Positions 26,372 to 35,763 of a DNA stretch of 64,000 bases are shown in pieces; the first letter of the stretch is position 1, and each line of letters starts with the position of its first letter. The notes under the pieces are model-generated. The model had not been told where the DNA came from. It saw only the letters and a program-made list of their open reading frames with translations, and searched no databases. A program made the position numbers and the translations under genes. The stretch comes from Treponema rectale. Its GTDB lineage: Bacteria > Spirochaetota > Spirochaetia > Treponematales > Treponemataceae. The DNA lies in the NCBI RefSeq assembly GCF_014202035.1, contig NZ_JACHFR010000003.1, positions 124,001 to 188,000 of the forward strand. The letters run 5' to 3'.

Positions 26372-27769
26372 ATGAAAAGATTAAGATGGCTTGCAGTACC
26401 TGCAATGGCTGCAGTTTTATTTGGCGCAGTCAGCTGTGGCGGTGGAAGTGATGATAAAACTTCAAGTGATATTCTTGCATCTGGAGAATACACATTGAAC
26501 GGATGGAGTTCAATGAAAGTTGTTGATTTTACAGCTTTGAGTTCAGCCCGTCTTGCACGCATTGGTTCAGTAAGCGTAAAATATTCTATAAATCTTGAAG
26601 AAGCAAATGCAGATAATACCGTACAGGGTGCCTTCTTCCTGTCTTCATCAGCAGATGAGACAGCACTTTATGGAGAGAAAAATGCAAATGTTGTTGGCTC
26701 TGAAATAAATGCATCTTCTACAACAGAAGCTACCGTGGAAATTCCATTTGCAAATGACGGATATAATACAACTGCAAAGACACTTGCGTTCTGCAATAAG
26801 TCATATGGTTCAGGATGGGTTGGAGTTCCTGCAGTTGTAAATATCATTTCTGTAACTTATAACGGACTTTCTACAATGGAAAAAGCAACTTCTGCAACTG
26901 CAAATAATTTTGCAGAAGAAACAGATTCCACTGTCTATATGTATACTTATGATGCACAGACTGGACGTGACGTTACTGCAGATAAACGTGAAGAATATCT
27001 TGCAAGCCTTGAAAATCTTTCTTCAACAGTAACGGCTTATGAATCAACTTACAATGATGCAGATGCAGTTCTTCTTAAAGCTGGTGCCGGAAATGATGGT
27101 ACTGCACGTCTTACTTATATCTTTGATGGCAGTTATACCATCTCAGAAAATACATATTTTCAGATGAATGCAAGTGCCGGTGGAAATGTTTCTGTACTTT
27201 TCTGGGATACAAAAACTGATGAAGAGTCTGGTAAAGAAATCTATGATTCTGCATATCTTACATGGACAGAGTCTAAGAAGATTTCTTTAGGTGAGTATTC
27301 AGGAAAAAAACTTCGTGGCGTTGAATATGCCGGAAATGCAGGAACATATATCTATGGATGGTCGATTGGTTCTTCAACAGCAGATACAGTAACACTGACC
27401 GTAAATTCAATAAAGCTTGATGATACAGCTTTAACACTTTCAAGCGGAACTACAGTTACAAGCAATACAGAACTAAAAATTGAAACAAATAATCCTTGGG
27501 ATTCTAACCTTCAGTGTACAGATTTCCCTGAAACTGGTGTAACTAGTTTAACGGTAAACTTCAGCGTTGCAGGCCTTTCTTCTTCATCTATAAGTCCATG
27601 GGTTAGTCTGTGGGTTAATGGTAATGATGCTTTAAACTGGATAAAGATTCCTTATACTTCTACAAGTATTTCTGAAAATGGAGAATATTCAATAACGTAT
27701 ACATTTGATGAAGCGACAGAACTTTCTGCCACAACATGTTATCTTGGTCTTGAAGCAAGTTTTAATTAA
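26372..27769 (+). CDS. surface lipoprotein of unknown function
   Basis: 465 residues. The lipobox GAVSC lipidates C22 and is followed by a flexible GGGSDDKTSS linker typical of spirochaete surface lipoproteins. The rest is rich in Ser/Thr/Ala and beta-strand-like. It seems to hold three beta-sandwich-like modules (about 35-170, 190-345, 350-465), the first ending with SGWVGVPAVV, the second with AGTYIYGWSIGSS. These resemble carbohydrate-binding modules in composition only. The promoter is unusually T-rich. The gene at 27841 encodes a smaller lipoprotein sharing the SGW..VP pattern. Confidence 0.7.
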   Translation: MKRLRWLAVPAMAAVLFGAVSCGGGSDDKTSSDILASGEYTLNGWSSMKVVDFTALSSARLARIGSVSVKYSINLEEANADNTVQGAFFLSSSADETALYGEKNANVVGSEINASSTTEATVEIPFANDGYNTTAKTLAFCNKSYGSGWVGVPAVVNIISVTYNGLSTMEKATSATANNFAEETDSTVYMYTYDAQTGRDVTADKREEYLASLENLSSTVTAYESTYNDADAVLLKAGAGNDGTARLTYIFDGSYTISENTYFQMNASAGGNVSVLFWDTKTDEESGKEIYDSAYLTWTESKKISLGEYSGKKLRGVEYAGNAGTYIYGWSIGSSTADTVTLTVNSIKLDDTALTLSSGTTVTSNTELKIETNNPWDSNLQCTDFPETGVTSLTVNFSVAGLSSSSISPWVSLWVNGNDALNWIKIPYTSTSISENGEYSITYTFDEATELSATTCYLGLEASFN

Positions 27770-27778
27770 AATTTTTAT

Positions 27779-27812
27779 GATGCATCAAAAATATTTTGAT
27801 TTTTGATGCATC
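27779..27812 (+). terminator. hairpin between two lipoprotein genes
   Basis: GATGCATCAAAAAT (27779-27792) pairs perfectly with ATTTTTGATGCATC (27799-27812), loop six bases. No T-run follows, so it is more likely an mRNA-stability or processing stem than a full terminator. Confidence 0.6.
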
Positions 27813-27840
27813 TTCGTAATGAAGTGCGGAGAAAAATAAA

Positions 27841-28425
27841 TTGAATAAATTACGTTTGTTGTCAGCCATATTATTAACAGCTGTTTCCATACTGAGCTTT
27901 TCATGTAATGAGGAAGTTACAGATGATTTTGATGCGTATCCAAGTGAGATTTATAAAAAAACATCAGCACTGTCTGAAAATGCGGCTTCTAATGTTGATT
28001 TGACTCATATTAAATCAATAAAGCTGTATAATTTCTGTATGGAAAGTGGCTGGGCAAATGTACCTGTAAAACTTGTTCTGTATACTGATTACCTGACTGA
28101 ATATCAGTTGAATGATTATGCTTCAGACGGAGATATACTTTTTAATGAACTTCCATTTGCTGATTTTGAAGTAGACCGCTGGGGATATACCATAGAGTGG
28201 ACAGCAGCTGATACCGGTGTATGGAGCGGTTCTGCAAAAACAATTCCACTGCGGAAGACACTGAATCTTGAAAAGTATTCTCAGCTTGTTACATTCTATG
28301 AACTGTATGTTGATAAGACTGAAAACAACAGTTCAAGTCGCATAGGTGTTGCATTTGTTGATTCTTCCGGCAATGAAACGCCATATGATAATTTTTCCTT
28401 AACAAAAACGGGTATTCTTGAATAG
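27841..28425 (+). CDS. small lipoprotein of unknown function
   Basis: 194 residues starting at TTG (27841), with GGAG about nine bases upstream and no nearer ATG. The lipobox ILSFSC lipidates C22. The mature part is acidic and predicted beta-rich (IKSIKLYNFCMESGWANVP; FYELYVDKTENNSSSRIGVAFVD). The SGWANVP segment echoes SGWVGVP in the upstream lipoprotein, so the two may share a module. No family recognised. It ends at the terminator 28477-28512. Confidence 0.7.
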   Translation: MNKLRLLSAILLTAVSILSFSCNEEVTDDFDAYPSEIYKKTSALSENAASNVDLTHIKSIKLYNFCMESGWANVPVKLVLYTDYLTEYQLNDYASDGDILFNELPFADFEVDRWGYTIEWTAADTGVWSGSAKTIPLRKTLNLEKYSQLVTFYELYVDKTENNSSSRIGVAFVDSSGNETPYDNFSLTKTGILE

Positions 28426-28476
28426 AAAAAAAACAGCAGTATAAATGGAAAAGAAGACTAGATGGTAAAACGCAGG

Positions 28477-28512
28477 CAGCAGTATCGTAAAAAAACTGCT
28501 GTCTTTTTTTTT
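28477..28512 (+). terminator. terminator after the 27841 lipoprotein gene
   Basis: CAGCAGT (28477-28483) pairs with ACTGCTG (28495-28501), followed by a T-run to 28512. A second CAGCAGT at 28431-28437 can also pair with the same right arm. Confidence 0.75.
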
Positions 28513-28606
28513 GAAGTGCATTAAAGAAACTGCTAAACTCCATTATTCGCCGGAATGATACGGCTTTTTCTTTGTAAAAGATATATTATATAGAACAAAT
28601 TTTGTA

Positions 28607-28750
28607 GGGGATGACCAATAAGTATGAGTCATTGCCGTGCTCGACACCCTGTCATTGCCGCACTTGATGCGGCAATCTCTTGTATTGTAATTAAATAGAT
28701 TTTCGGGTCGGGCACGAAAATGACACTTTTTGAACTTATTGGACAGCCCC
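28607..28750. repeat. palindromic MITE-like element, copy 3
   Basis: 144 bp between GGGGATGACCAATAAGT (28607-28623) and ACTTATTGGACAGCCCC (28734-28750), which differ by two bases from perfect inversion. Inside: the GTCATTGCCGTGCTCGAC hairpin unit, GTCATTGCCGCACTTGATGC, the AT linker found in copy 2, and TTTTCGGGTCGGGCACGAAAA. A T-run follows the right end. It fills the gap between the lipoprotein terminator and the MCP promoter. Confidence 0.85.
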
Positions 28751-28811
28751 TTTTTTTTTCACCGAAAAGTATTAAAAAATATTAAGGTTCATAGTTGTTT
28801 TTGTATTTTCT

Positions 28812-28817
28812 TATAAT
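28812..28817 (+). promoter_or_regulatory. -10 box of MCP gene
   Basis: TATAAT within a very AT-rich stretch, 63 bases before the MCP start codon; no convincing -35 box, but a T-rich tract runs upstream. Confidence 0.4.
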
Positions 28818-28880
28818 TACAATTATTTCAGTTAAAAATATTATTTGTTGCATATTATTCCGTTCTATATGGAGAGTTTT

Positions 28881-30968
28881 ATGAAGATTAATAGTCTAAA
28901 AACAAAACTTGCAGTTCTTATTTTAGGTATTGTAGTTGTATCTAATCTTGTTTTAGGAATTATTGCCTATTCCATGTCAAATTCAACCCTTGAGGATTCT
29001 GTAGAGCAGACAGTTACTTCTGTTGCAGAAAATGTTGCAAATCAGGTTCGTCTGTTAAATGACAGGGAATTCCATATGCTGGATGTTCTGGCAAATTTGT
29101 CTGACATTAGAGATCCGTCTAAATCGATGGAAGAAAAAGTTGCATTGGTTCAGAATGCAAAAAAAACTGATACTAATTACGAGAATATTGCTTATTATGA
29201 TATAAACGGGATGACAATTACCGGCGATGGTGAAGTTGCAGACTGTTCAAATCGTGAATATTTTATTCACGCAATTTCCGGGGAACATTACGTTTCTGAC
29301 CCTAATGTCAGTCCTGTAAACGGCAAGCTTCTTATTTTCTATGCTGTACCTGTTTATGATGCATATTCAAATTCAATTTCAGGGGCGATTGCTGCTGTGT
29401 TCTATGGAGATACCCTGTCAAAACTCTGCAGTCAGATTACAATCGGTAAAGACAGCCACCCGTTTATTATAAATATGAAAACAGGAAAAACTGTTGGTGA
29501 TGCTGATGTTCAGTACGTACAGAAAGGGCAGATTCTTAAAAACGATACTACCGGAGAAATGAATGAAGCTATTGTTGATGCAATGAATGGCAATACTTCA
29601 TATCGTATATTTCATGAACCTTTAAGAAATAAAACAATGCTGGCTTCTTACAGGCCTGTAGGGGATAACTGTGACTGGGCTGTATTCTGCATGGCTCCTC
29701 ATGAAGATTTCTTCTCAATGATAAAAACGATGATGGCATCCATGACTTCTGTTATTTTTGTGATTCTCGTTATTGCCGTAATTATTTCAATGATTATCAT
29801 TGCGTTTACTATAAAACCTCTTAAACTTGTAGAAACTTCGATTACAGAAATTGCCAGCGGAAATGCAGACCTTACAAAGAGAATTGAAGTTACATCTCAT
29901 GATGAAATCGGTAATGTGGTAAAGGGATTTAATTCATTTACAGAAAAACTCCAGTCAATTATTTCTAACGTTAAGAATTCAAACTTTAACCTTGAAACTG
30001 TCGGAACAGATATGAATGCCAGTGTTGAAGATACGGCAAGTTCGATTACACAGATTATTTCTAATATAGAAAGCATGAAAAAACAGATTGATACTCAGAA
30101 TCAGAGTGTAAATCAGACCGCTGGTGCCGTTAATGAAATTGCTTCAAATATTGAATCTCTTGAGCACATGATTGAAAGTCAGACAACAGGAGTAACTCAG
30201 GCAAGTGCTGCAGTTGAAGAAATGATTGGCAATATTTCGTCTGTTAACATATCTGTAGACAAAATGGCTAATTCCTTTAATGAACTTCGGGCAAATGCTC
30301 AGTCAGGAATTGATAAGCAGAGAGATGTTAACGATAGAGTAGAGCAGATTGAAAGTCAGTCAGATATGCTTCAGGAAGCAAACGTTGCTATTGCTTCTAT
30401 TGCGGAACAGACAAATCTTCTTGCCATGAACGCTGCAATTGAAGCTGCACATGCCGGTGAGTCAGGAAAAGGTTTTGCCGTTGTTGCAGATGAAATCAGA
30501 AAACTTTCTGAAACTTCTTCCGTACAGAGTAAGACTATTGGACAACAGCTTAATAATATTAAGGACTCTATTAATGATGTCGTTACTGCTTCTTCCCAGG
30601 CAAGTATTGCTTTTGAAGCAGTATCCCGCAAGCTTGAAGAAACAGATGCTCTTGTAATGCAGATTAAGTCTGCCATGGAAGAACAGAATGAAGGATCACG
30701 ACAGATTACCGATGCCCTTCATAATATGAATGACAGTACTGTTGAAGTAAGAAATGCTTCTTCAGAAATGGCAGAGGGTAATAAACTTATTCTTAAGGAA
30801 GTTCAGCTTTTACAGAATGCTGCAATGTCTATGACTCAGGGTATGGATGAAATGTCCGTTGGTGCAAAAAAGATAAATGAAACTGGAGCTGCCTTAAACG
30901 GTATTTCAAATAAAATGAGTGAATCAATCAGGGATATTGGTTCTCAGATAGATCAGTTTAAGGTTTGA
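28881..30968 (+). CDS. methyl-accepting chemotaxis protein with Cache sensor
   Basis: 695 residues from the ATG at 28881, chosen for GGAGAG seven bases upstream; an earlier TTG is less likely. A membrane segment (about 10-32), a periplasmic double-Cache domain (about 35-285, with [19 protein letters not shown] and FYAVPVYD), a second membrane segment (about 290-318), a HAMP domain (about 320-372) and a cytoplasmic signalling domain. The signalling tip [19 protein letters not shown] starts near residue 509. It should report a small ligand to CheA/CheW to steer motility. No C-terminal CheR-docking pentapeptide is present. It has its own terminator (30996-31041). Confidence 0.95.
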   Translation: MKINSLKTKLAVLILGIVVVSNLVLGIIAYSMSNSTLEDSVEQTVTSVAENVANQVRLLNDREFHMLDVLANLSDIRDPSKSMEEKVALVQNAKKTDTNYENIAYYDINGMTITGDGEVADCSNREYFIHAISGEHYVSDPNVSPVNGKLLIFYAVPVYDAYSNSISGAIAAVFYGDTLSKLCSQITIGKDSHPFIINMKTGKTVGDADVQYVQKGQILKNDTTGEMNEAIVDAMNGNTSYRIFHEPLRNKTMLASYRPVGDNCDWAVFCMAPHEDFFSMIKTMMASMTSVIFVILVIAVIISMIIIAFTIKPLKLVETSITEIASGNADLTKRIEVTSHDEIGNVVKGFNSFTEKLQSIISNVKNSNFNLETVGTDMNASVEDTASSITQIISNIESMKKQIDTQNQSVNQTAGAVNEIASNIESLEHMIESQTTGVTQASAAVEEMIGNISSVNISVDKMANSFNELRANAQSGIDKQRDVNDRVEQIESQSDMLQEANVAIASIAEQTNLLAMNAAIEAAHAGESGKGFAVVADEIRKLSETSSVQSKTIGQQLNNIKDSINDVVTASSQASIAFEAVSRKLEETDALVMQIKSAMEEQNEGSRQITDALHNMNDSTVEVRNASSEMAEGNKLILKEVQLLQNAAMSMTQGMDEMSVGAKKINETGAALNGISNKMSESIRDIGSQIDQFKV

Positions 30969-30995
30969 GTTAATAGCTGCTGAATTATAATGATG

Positions 30996-31041
30996 GTTCC
31001 GTGCTGCGGTCTGAAACTGGCGGTACGGAACTTTTTTTTTT
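30996..31041 (+). terminator. terminator after MCP gene
   Basis: GTTCCGT (30996-31002) pairs with ACGGAAC (31025-31031), followed by ten T (31032-31041). Confidence 0.85.
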
Positions 31042-31079
31042 GTAAAAAAAATAAAAGTTTTTTGGGATAATTTTCAATG

Positions 31080-31114
31080 TTTCTTTTATTAAAATCTGCT
31101 TCTATTCTTAAAAT
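31080..31114 (+). promoter_or_regulatory. promoter of first outer-membrane-type gene
   Basis: AATG then TTTCTTTT (31076-31087), TTATTA (31086-31091), 17-bp spacer and TAAAAT (31109-31114). Spacing is the same as at 12533 and 26206. Confidence 0.45.
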
Positions 31115-31143
31115 ACAAGAAATAGCGAGGAGTTAAGAAGTTT

Positions 31144-32643
31144 ATGAAAAGGATAAACAAGCTGTTTGCAGTTACGGCATGTATGTTTATTGCTGCCGGT
31201 GCTTTTGCTCAGGAAGAGGATGAAGCTCCAGTTCATGAAGGATATTCCATGGAACTGGCAAAAAGTGCAACGATTGGTGTTGAGGCTGGAACAACTTTCG
31301 AGTATGACCTGAATGATGGTTCCAGCGGACTTGAAACAAAAGTCGGAATCCAGTTCTATCTTCCTTTGTTTGATAAAACAGACCGGGGTGTCGTGGAAGA
31401 AACATACGCACAGCCGGGTGTACGTCTTGTTGTAAAGGATATGTGTTTTCAGTGGCTGGAAAGTTATTTTACCACAGGCGGTAATTATGCCCAGGACAAT
31501 GTAAACTCCTGGTCAAGCCGTCCTCTTGTCCTTACATACGGAGACATCACGGCTGATCTCGTTTATAAAAATGTATTCCTTCAGGTTGCCGGTACGACAC
31601 ACCCAATGGAAACTGATAATGCAAGCATCAATTCAATTTTTGATGATGTAATGGATACTGATGACAGATGGTACTTGAAAAAGCAGTATGCCCTTTATTC
31701 AAATACACGCTACAACAAACTTGGACTTCCGCTTTTAGGAAGTTTTATTAAGCGGGATGCTGTTGATACTGATTATTCAGATGATGTATCAGGTCAGCTT
31801 GGTTTTGGAGTAGAGTTTTCTAAATTTACTGCAATTGCAAAAGCTGCATCCTTGTATTCAGGCCGTGATAATGATGAAAATGAATGGCTCTTTGGCCTCG
31901 ATTCAGAGTTCTATCCTGTGGAAGACATGAGCATCAGTGTAAATGCAATGGCCGGACTTCACTGCGAAAATTCCTTCAGCTATAACGGATCTTCTTACAA
32001 TCCGTTCAGTGCCGGAATCAGTGCTGACTACAAGATAAAGACAGGTCGTAAGACTGTACTCAAACCGTATGTTGGTTTTGATTACTTTAAGGATCTTGAA
32101 GGTAATCTTGATGATACATGGGAAGCAGGCATCGGAACTTATCTTTATACAAGGGGAGAAGATTTTCTTACAAGTCATCGAGACATAGACTATGACGAAA
32201 TCGTACCTGTAGGGTTTTCTCTTGGTGCAAATGCCGTTAAAAACAAGAATCTCTATGGAGATGATGACGTTCATGCAAACCTTATCTTCAGTGCCTTTGA
32301 ACTTGCAGACCGCAAGGCTGTCGTAAAGAATCTGGGTTATTTTGTTGAACTTGAAATGTGTGACATCGGCGGTGACGACATGCATACTGCTGTTGCCGGA
32401 CAGATTGAATATCTTCTGGGAGGAAAATATCTTCCTTATGTATTCGGCAAGTATTATCCTGAACTTTCTTCAAATGGTGAGCACATGACCGGAGATAATT
32501 ATGTAGATGTAAAAGTAGGTTGCTACATGACTCCGGTACAGTATTTCTCGCTTGATGTAAGCTATCAGCTTTCAACCTGTGTTGAAGGTGAAGGTGATGA
32601 TGACAAGGGTCTTATCAGCGTAGCCTGCACGATCAGATTGTAA
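31144..32643 (+). CDS. beta-barrel outer-membrane-type protein, first of a paralogous pair
   Basis: 499 residues with a cleavable signal peptide (GAFAQ, about residue 23). The mature chain alternates polar and hydrophobic residues with Gly/Tyr/Asp-rich turns and ends in a strand LISVACTIRL, as outer-membrane barrels do. It shares DLNDGSSGLETKVG and TTHPMETDNASINSIFDD-like segments with the next gene (DLNDGSTGMATSMG; MNQASIKSVLDN), showing they are paralogs. No porin family can be named with certainty; expanded families of such proteins are common in treponemes. The two genes are 18 bp apart and cotranscribed. Confidence 0.75.
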   Translation: MKRINKLFAVTACMFIAAGAFAQEEDEAPVHEGYSMELAKSATIGVEAGTTFEYDLNDGSSGLETKVGIQFYLPLFDKTDRGVVEETYAQPGVRLVVKDMCFQWLESYFTTGGNYAQDNVNSWSSRPLVLTYGDITADLVYKNVFLQVAGTTHPMETDNASINSIFDDVMDTDDRWYLKKQYALYSNTRYNKLGLPLLGSFIKRDAVDTDYSDDVSGQLGFGVEFSKFTAIAKAASLYSGRDNDENEWLFGLDSEFYPVEDMSISVNAMAGLHCENSFSYNGSSYNPFSAGISADYKIKTGRKTVLKPYVGFDYFKDLEGNLDDTWEAGIGTYLYTRGEDFLTSHRDIDYDEIVPVGFSLGANAVKNKNLYGDDDVHANLIFSAFELADRKAVVKNLGYFVELEMCDIGGDDMHTAVAGQIEYLLGGKYLPYVFGKYYPELSSNGEHMTGDNYVDVKVGCYMTPVQYFSLDVSYQLSTCVEGEGDDDKGLISVACTIRL

Positions 32644-32661
32644 TCATCGGAGGTGTTACTT

Positions 32662-34320
32662 ATGAAAAGAATTGCAAGTTTAATACTTGGATTGCTTGCC
32701 ACCTCATTTCTATTTGCTGATATTCAGGTTCCGTTTTTTGGCGGTAACTCCGGCGGTCTTGATTTCGGGACAACATTTTCTGCTGACTTGAATGACGGGT
32801 CAACAGGTATGGCAACTTCCATGGGCTGTGACCTCTGGTTTGAATTTACACCGTATACGGATCTCGGGCTTATTCCGCGGCGTAACAGGCTTTCGGTTTC
32901 CCTTAAGATGAGTAATACGGCAATATACGCATGGCGCGGATATAATTTCAATAATTCAGGTGTATCAGAAATAAATGACATCGGTTCCAGGGATCAGGCA
33001 AAATCAATCTGGTTTGGCTCCCTTATTGCTGAACTTCAGTATGGTGAATGGTGGCTTCGAGCTGCTGGAATTGATCCTCAGATTACAATGAATCAGGCTT
33101 CCATAAAGTCTGTCCTTGACAACAACATGCAGGAACGTACAGGAGATAAAAACCAGTATTTCCGTCTTCCGTTGTTTCATTCAGGAGGACCTTATTCCGG
33201 TAACGGAGGAACTGTCAGCGTAATAGGAAGGGATCTCGTGCATCTTAATTCCCGTGAAGTTGAAATCTACGGTATGTACAGTGCAGGCTATAACGGACTT
33301 GATTTTCAGGCAAACCTTAAGGCCGGTTCATGGAAGAACGGTGAAGACAACAATAAAAACAGCTGGGTGTTCGGTGCAGACATGGCATGGAAGCCTACGT
33401 TTAATACTAAACTTACTTTTACAGGACTTTATTCTGTAAACTACGGAACATATACTTCTACCGGTCTTAGCCGTGAAACTCTTGATTCCGATGAAGAGAC
33501 GAATACGACTACTGTAGTCGTGTCAGCAGCTGATGATCCTGAAGCTGATGCTTCTGCACTTGTAGAACAGCCTCTTGCTCTCGGAGCTGGTCTTGAATAC
33601 AGTCTGCCGGTACAGGGATTCGGTTCATTCAGACCTTATGTGGGAATTGACTGGGTCCGCCAGACAGAAATTGCCTGGGGAGAAGACGGTGACTGGGATC
33701 TTGAGGTTGGAGCAGGTTTCATGTGGCTTTTCAGGGGACCGGGGGCTTCATTTAAGAGAAATTACAGTCTTGGCGGAATGCAGCTTTCAGGAGATACTGC
33801 AAACCGTGTAGGTCTCGGTGCCGGATTTAACATGAACAGGGATGGTGTTGTAAACGGAATTCTTTCATTCAATGAAGATCCTGCTGCTTCTCCTATAAAG
33901 AATCTCGGCGGTTTCTTCCAGGTTGAGCTTATGAATATTACCGGTAAGGAATACACAGCTCCTACAGGAACTGTTTACAGTGATTTCCTTTATGCTTTCA
34001 TTGCTCAGATTGAGTATAAGGCAACGGATACTGTAATGCCTTATATTTTCGGCTGGTACGTTCCGAGTGTAAACTATGGTGCTGCTTATACTGATGAAAA
34101 CGGTGAAACTCAGTACAGCCGCTATGCCTATAATAATTACAATGATTCTCCGACTTATGAAAAAGACAGTCTTACCTTTACGTCAAAACTTGGTGTAAAA
34201 ATTACTCCTTCTGCACACTATTACTTTGACGTGTGGTATGAGCGTACGGATCAGAAGTCTGGAGATGAGTGGAGCACAGATTCCGGCCTTGTTTCTGTTA
34301 AAATCGGAATAAAATTATAG
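32662..34320 (+). CDS. beta-barrel outer-membrane-type protein, second of the pair
   Basis: 552 residues from the ATG at 32662, preferred over GTG at 32653 because GGAGGTG (32649-32655) is properly spaced from it. Signal peptide MKRIASLILGLLATSFLFA. The mature chain is Gly/Asn/Tyr-rich with repeated amphipathic strands and ends GLVSVKIGIKL. It is a paralog of the preceding gene. It is somewhat longer, with an extra loop (about 265-300: ETNTTTVVVSAADDPEADAS) that could be exposed. A terminator follows (34343-34378). Confidence 0.75.
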   Translation: MKRIASLILGLLATSFLFADIQVPFFGGNSGGLDFGTTFSADLNDGSTGMATSMGCDLWFEFTPYTDLGLIPRRNRLSVSLKMSNTAIYAWRGYNFNNSGVSEINDIGSRDQAKSIWFGSLIAELQYGEWWLRAAGIDPQITMNQASIKSVLDNNMQERTGDKNQYFRLPLFHSGGPYSGNGGTVSVIGRDLVHLNSREVEIYGMYSAGYNGLDFQANLKAGSWKNGEDNNKNSWVFGADMAWKPTFNTKLTFTGLYSVNYGTYTSTGLSRETLDSDEETNTTTVVVSAADDPEADASALVEQPLALGAGLEYSLPVQGFGSFRPYVGIDWVRQTEIAWGEDGDWDLEVGAGFMWLFRGPGASFKRNYSLGGMQLSGDTANRVGLGAGFNMNRDGVVNGILSFNEDPAASPIKNLGGFFQVELMNITGKEYTAPTGTVYSDFLYAFIAQIEYKATDTVMPYIFGWYVPSVNYGAAYTDENGETQYSRYAYNNYNDSPTYEKDSLTFTSKLGVKITPSAHYYFDVWYERTDQKSGDEWSTDSGLVSVKIGIKL

Positions 34321-34342
34321 GATTTACTGTGTTTTAAGTCTT

Positions 34343-34378
34343 GCTGCAGGTATGTAATGCGTATCTGCAGCTTTTTTT
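34343..34378 (+). terminator. terminator after outer-membrane-type gene pair
   Basis: GCTGCAG (34343-34349) pairs with CTGCAGC (34365-34371), then seven T. Confidence 0.85.
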
Positions 34379-34517
34379 GTTATTTTAGTACCGGATGGGT
34401 AAAAAATAATGAAAAAAGTTTTAAAAAAAGTATTTTCAAAAACTTTTCATAATGATACTATCCGCTATGTTTTAAATAAAACACATTATCATCAGTTTTA
34501 AGGCAGGACGATGCTTT

Positions 34518-35702
34518 ATGTTTAACCGTCAGGAATTTATTTCAGACAGTGAATGGGAACAGTTCAGAAAATGTTCCGAAAACTTACCTACGCCTAATGT
34601 CGTAGTAAATCTTCGTACCATTAAGTACAATTACGTGCATTTAAAAGATTCTTTTCCTTATGCTCACATCTATTATGCCGTAAAGTCTAACCCGGGAACT
34701 CCGGTTTTAAAACTTCTTGATTCTCTTGGATCTAATTTTGACATTGCTTCACGTTATGAACTTGATGATGTTCTTTCTCTGGGAATCAGTCCTGATCGTG
34801 TTTCTTACGGAAATACGATAAAAAAGCCTGCAGACATTCAGTATTTTTATGAAAAAGGCGTGCGGATGTTTGCAACAGATTCAAAAGAAGACCTTAAGAA
34901 TATTGCTAAACTTGCACCTGGTTCAAGAGTATATGTTCGTATTCTTGTAGAAAGTTCTCCTACTGCAGACTGGCCTCTTTCAAGAAAATTCGGCTGTCAT
35001 CCTGATATGGCTTATGATCTGCTTGTTCTTGCCCGTGATCTGGGACTTACTCCATATGGAATCAGTTTCCATGTAGGAAGTCAGCAGCGTGATATCGGTC
35101 AGTGGAATGATGCTATTGCAAAGACAAAGTATCTTTTTACAGCTCTTGAAGAAGAAGAAGGCATTAAGCTTACCATGATAAATATGGGAGGCGGATTCCC
35201 TGCTCATTACATTCAGCCTACAAATGAATTAAAGGAATATGCCCACGAAATTACCCGTTATCTTGAAGAAGACTTTGGTGAAGATATTCCTATGATTGTT
35301 TTTGAACCAGGAAGAAGTCTTGTAGCAGATGCCGGTATCCTTACTTCTGAAGTTGTTCTTATCAGCCGTAAGAATAATACTGCTCTTGACAGATGGGTTT
35401 ATCTGGATGCAGGAAAGTTCAACGGTCTTATCGAAACTCTTGATGAAGCCATTAAGTATCCTATAATTACAGATAAGGACGGCGGAAAAGAGGGTAGCGT
35501 AATCATTGCCGGACCTACCTGTGACAGCATGGACATTATGTATGAAAATGATAAGTACAAGCTTCCTCTTGAATTGAAGCAGGGAGATAAGCTTTACTGG
35601 CTTACTACAGGTGCTTATACATCTACGTATGCAAGCATAAAATTCAATGGATTCCCTCCTATAAAAACATACTATATGGACGAAAACGGTATTGTGGAGT
35701 AA
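34518..35702 (+). CDS. ornithine/lysine/diaminopimelate-type PLP decarboxylase, ODC-like
   Basis: 394 residues, the size of fold-III ornithine decarboxylases. It should decarboxylate ornithine to putrescine. The PLP lysine is K56 in YYAVKSNP; other marks are FDIASRYEL, SFHVGSQQ, NMGGGFPAHY (phosphate loop), VFEPGRSLVADAG and the substrate-site GPTCDSMD with the catalytic cysteine. The EPGR and CDS motifs and the lack of an N-terminal extension favour ODC over diaminopimelate or arginine decarboxylase, but lysine/ornithine preference cannot be fixed from sequence. A possible AAGGCAGG leader element is about 13 bases upstream. It stands alone. Confidence 0.85.
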   Translation: MFNRQEFISDSEWEQFRKCSENLPTPNVVVNLRTIKYNYVHLKDSFPYAHIYYAVKSNPGTPVLKLLDSLGSNFDIASRYELDDVLSLGISPDRVSYGNTIKKPADIQYFYEKGVRMFATDSKEDLKNIAKLAPGSRVYVRILVESSPTADWPLSRKFGCHPDMAYDLLVLARDLGLTPYGISFHVGSQQRDIGQWNDAIAKTKYLFTALEEEEGIKLTMINMGGGFPAHYIQPTNELKEYAHEITRYLEEDFGEDIPMIVFEPGRSLVADAGILTSEVVLISRKNNTALDRWVYLDAGKFNGLIETLDEAIKYPIITDKDGGKEGSVIIAGPTCDSMDIMYENDKYKLPLELKQGDKLYWLTTGAYTSTYASIKFNGFPPIKTYYMDENGIVE

Positions 35703-35748
35703 TTCTTTAAGGTTTTTGACCTTGCAAATAGTAAATAATATTTTTTAA

Positions 35749-35757
35749 TGCTATAAT
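35749..35757 (+). promoter_or_regulatory. extended -10 promoter of M16 protease gene
   Basis: TGCTATAAT (35749-35757) is a perfect extended -10 element. Only six bases separate it from the ATG at 35764 and no Shine-Dalgarno exists, so the mRNA should start at or within a base of the AUG. Confidence 0.65.
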
Positions 35758-35763
35758 GCTGCC

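Noticed and set aside
26372-28425. One lipoprotein gene split by a frameshift
   Set aside because: Each frame has its own signal peptide, lipobox and Shine-Dalgarno.
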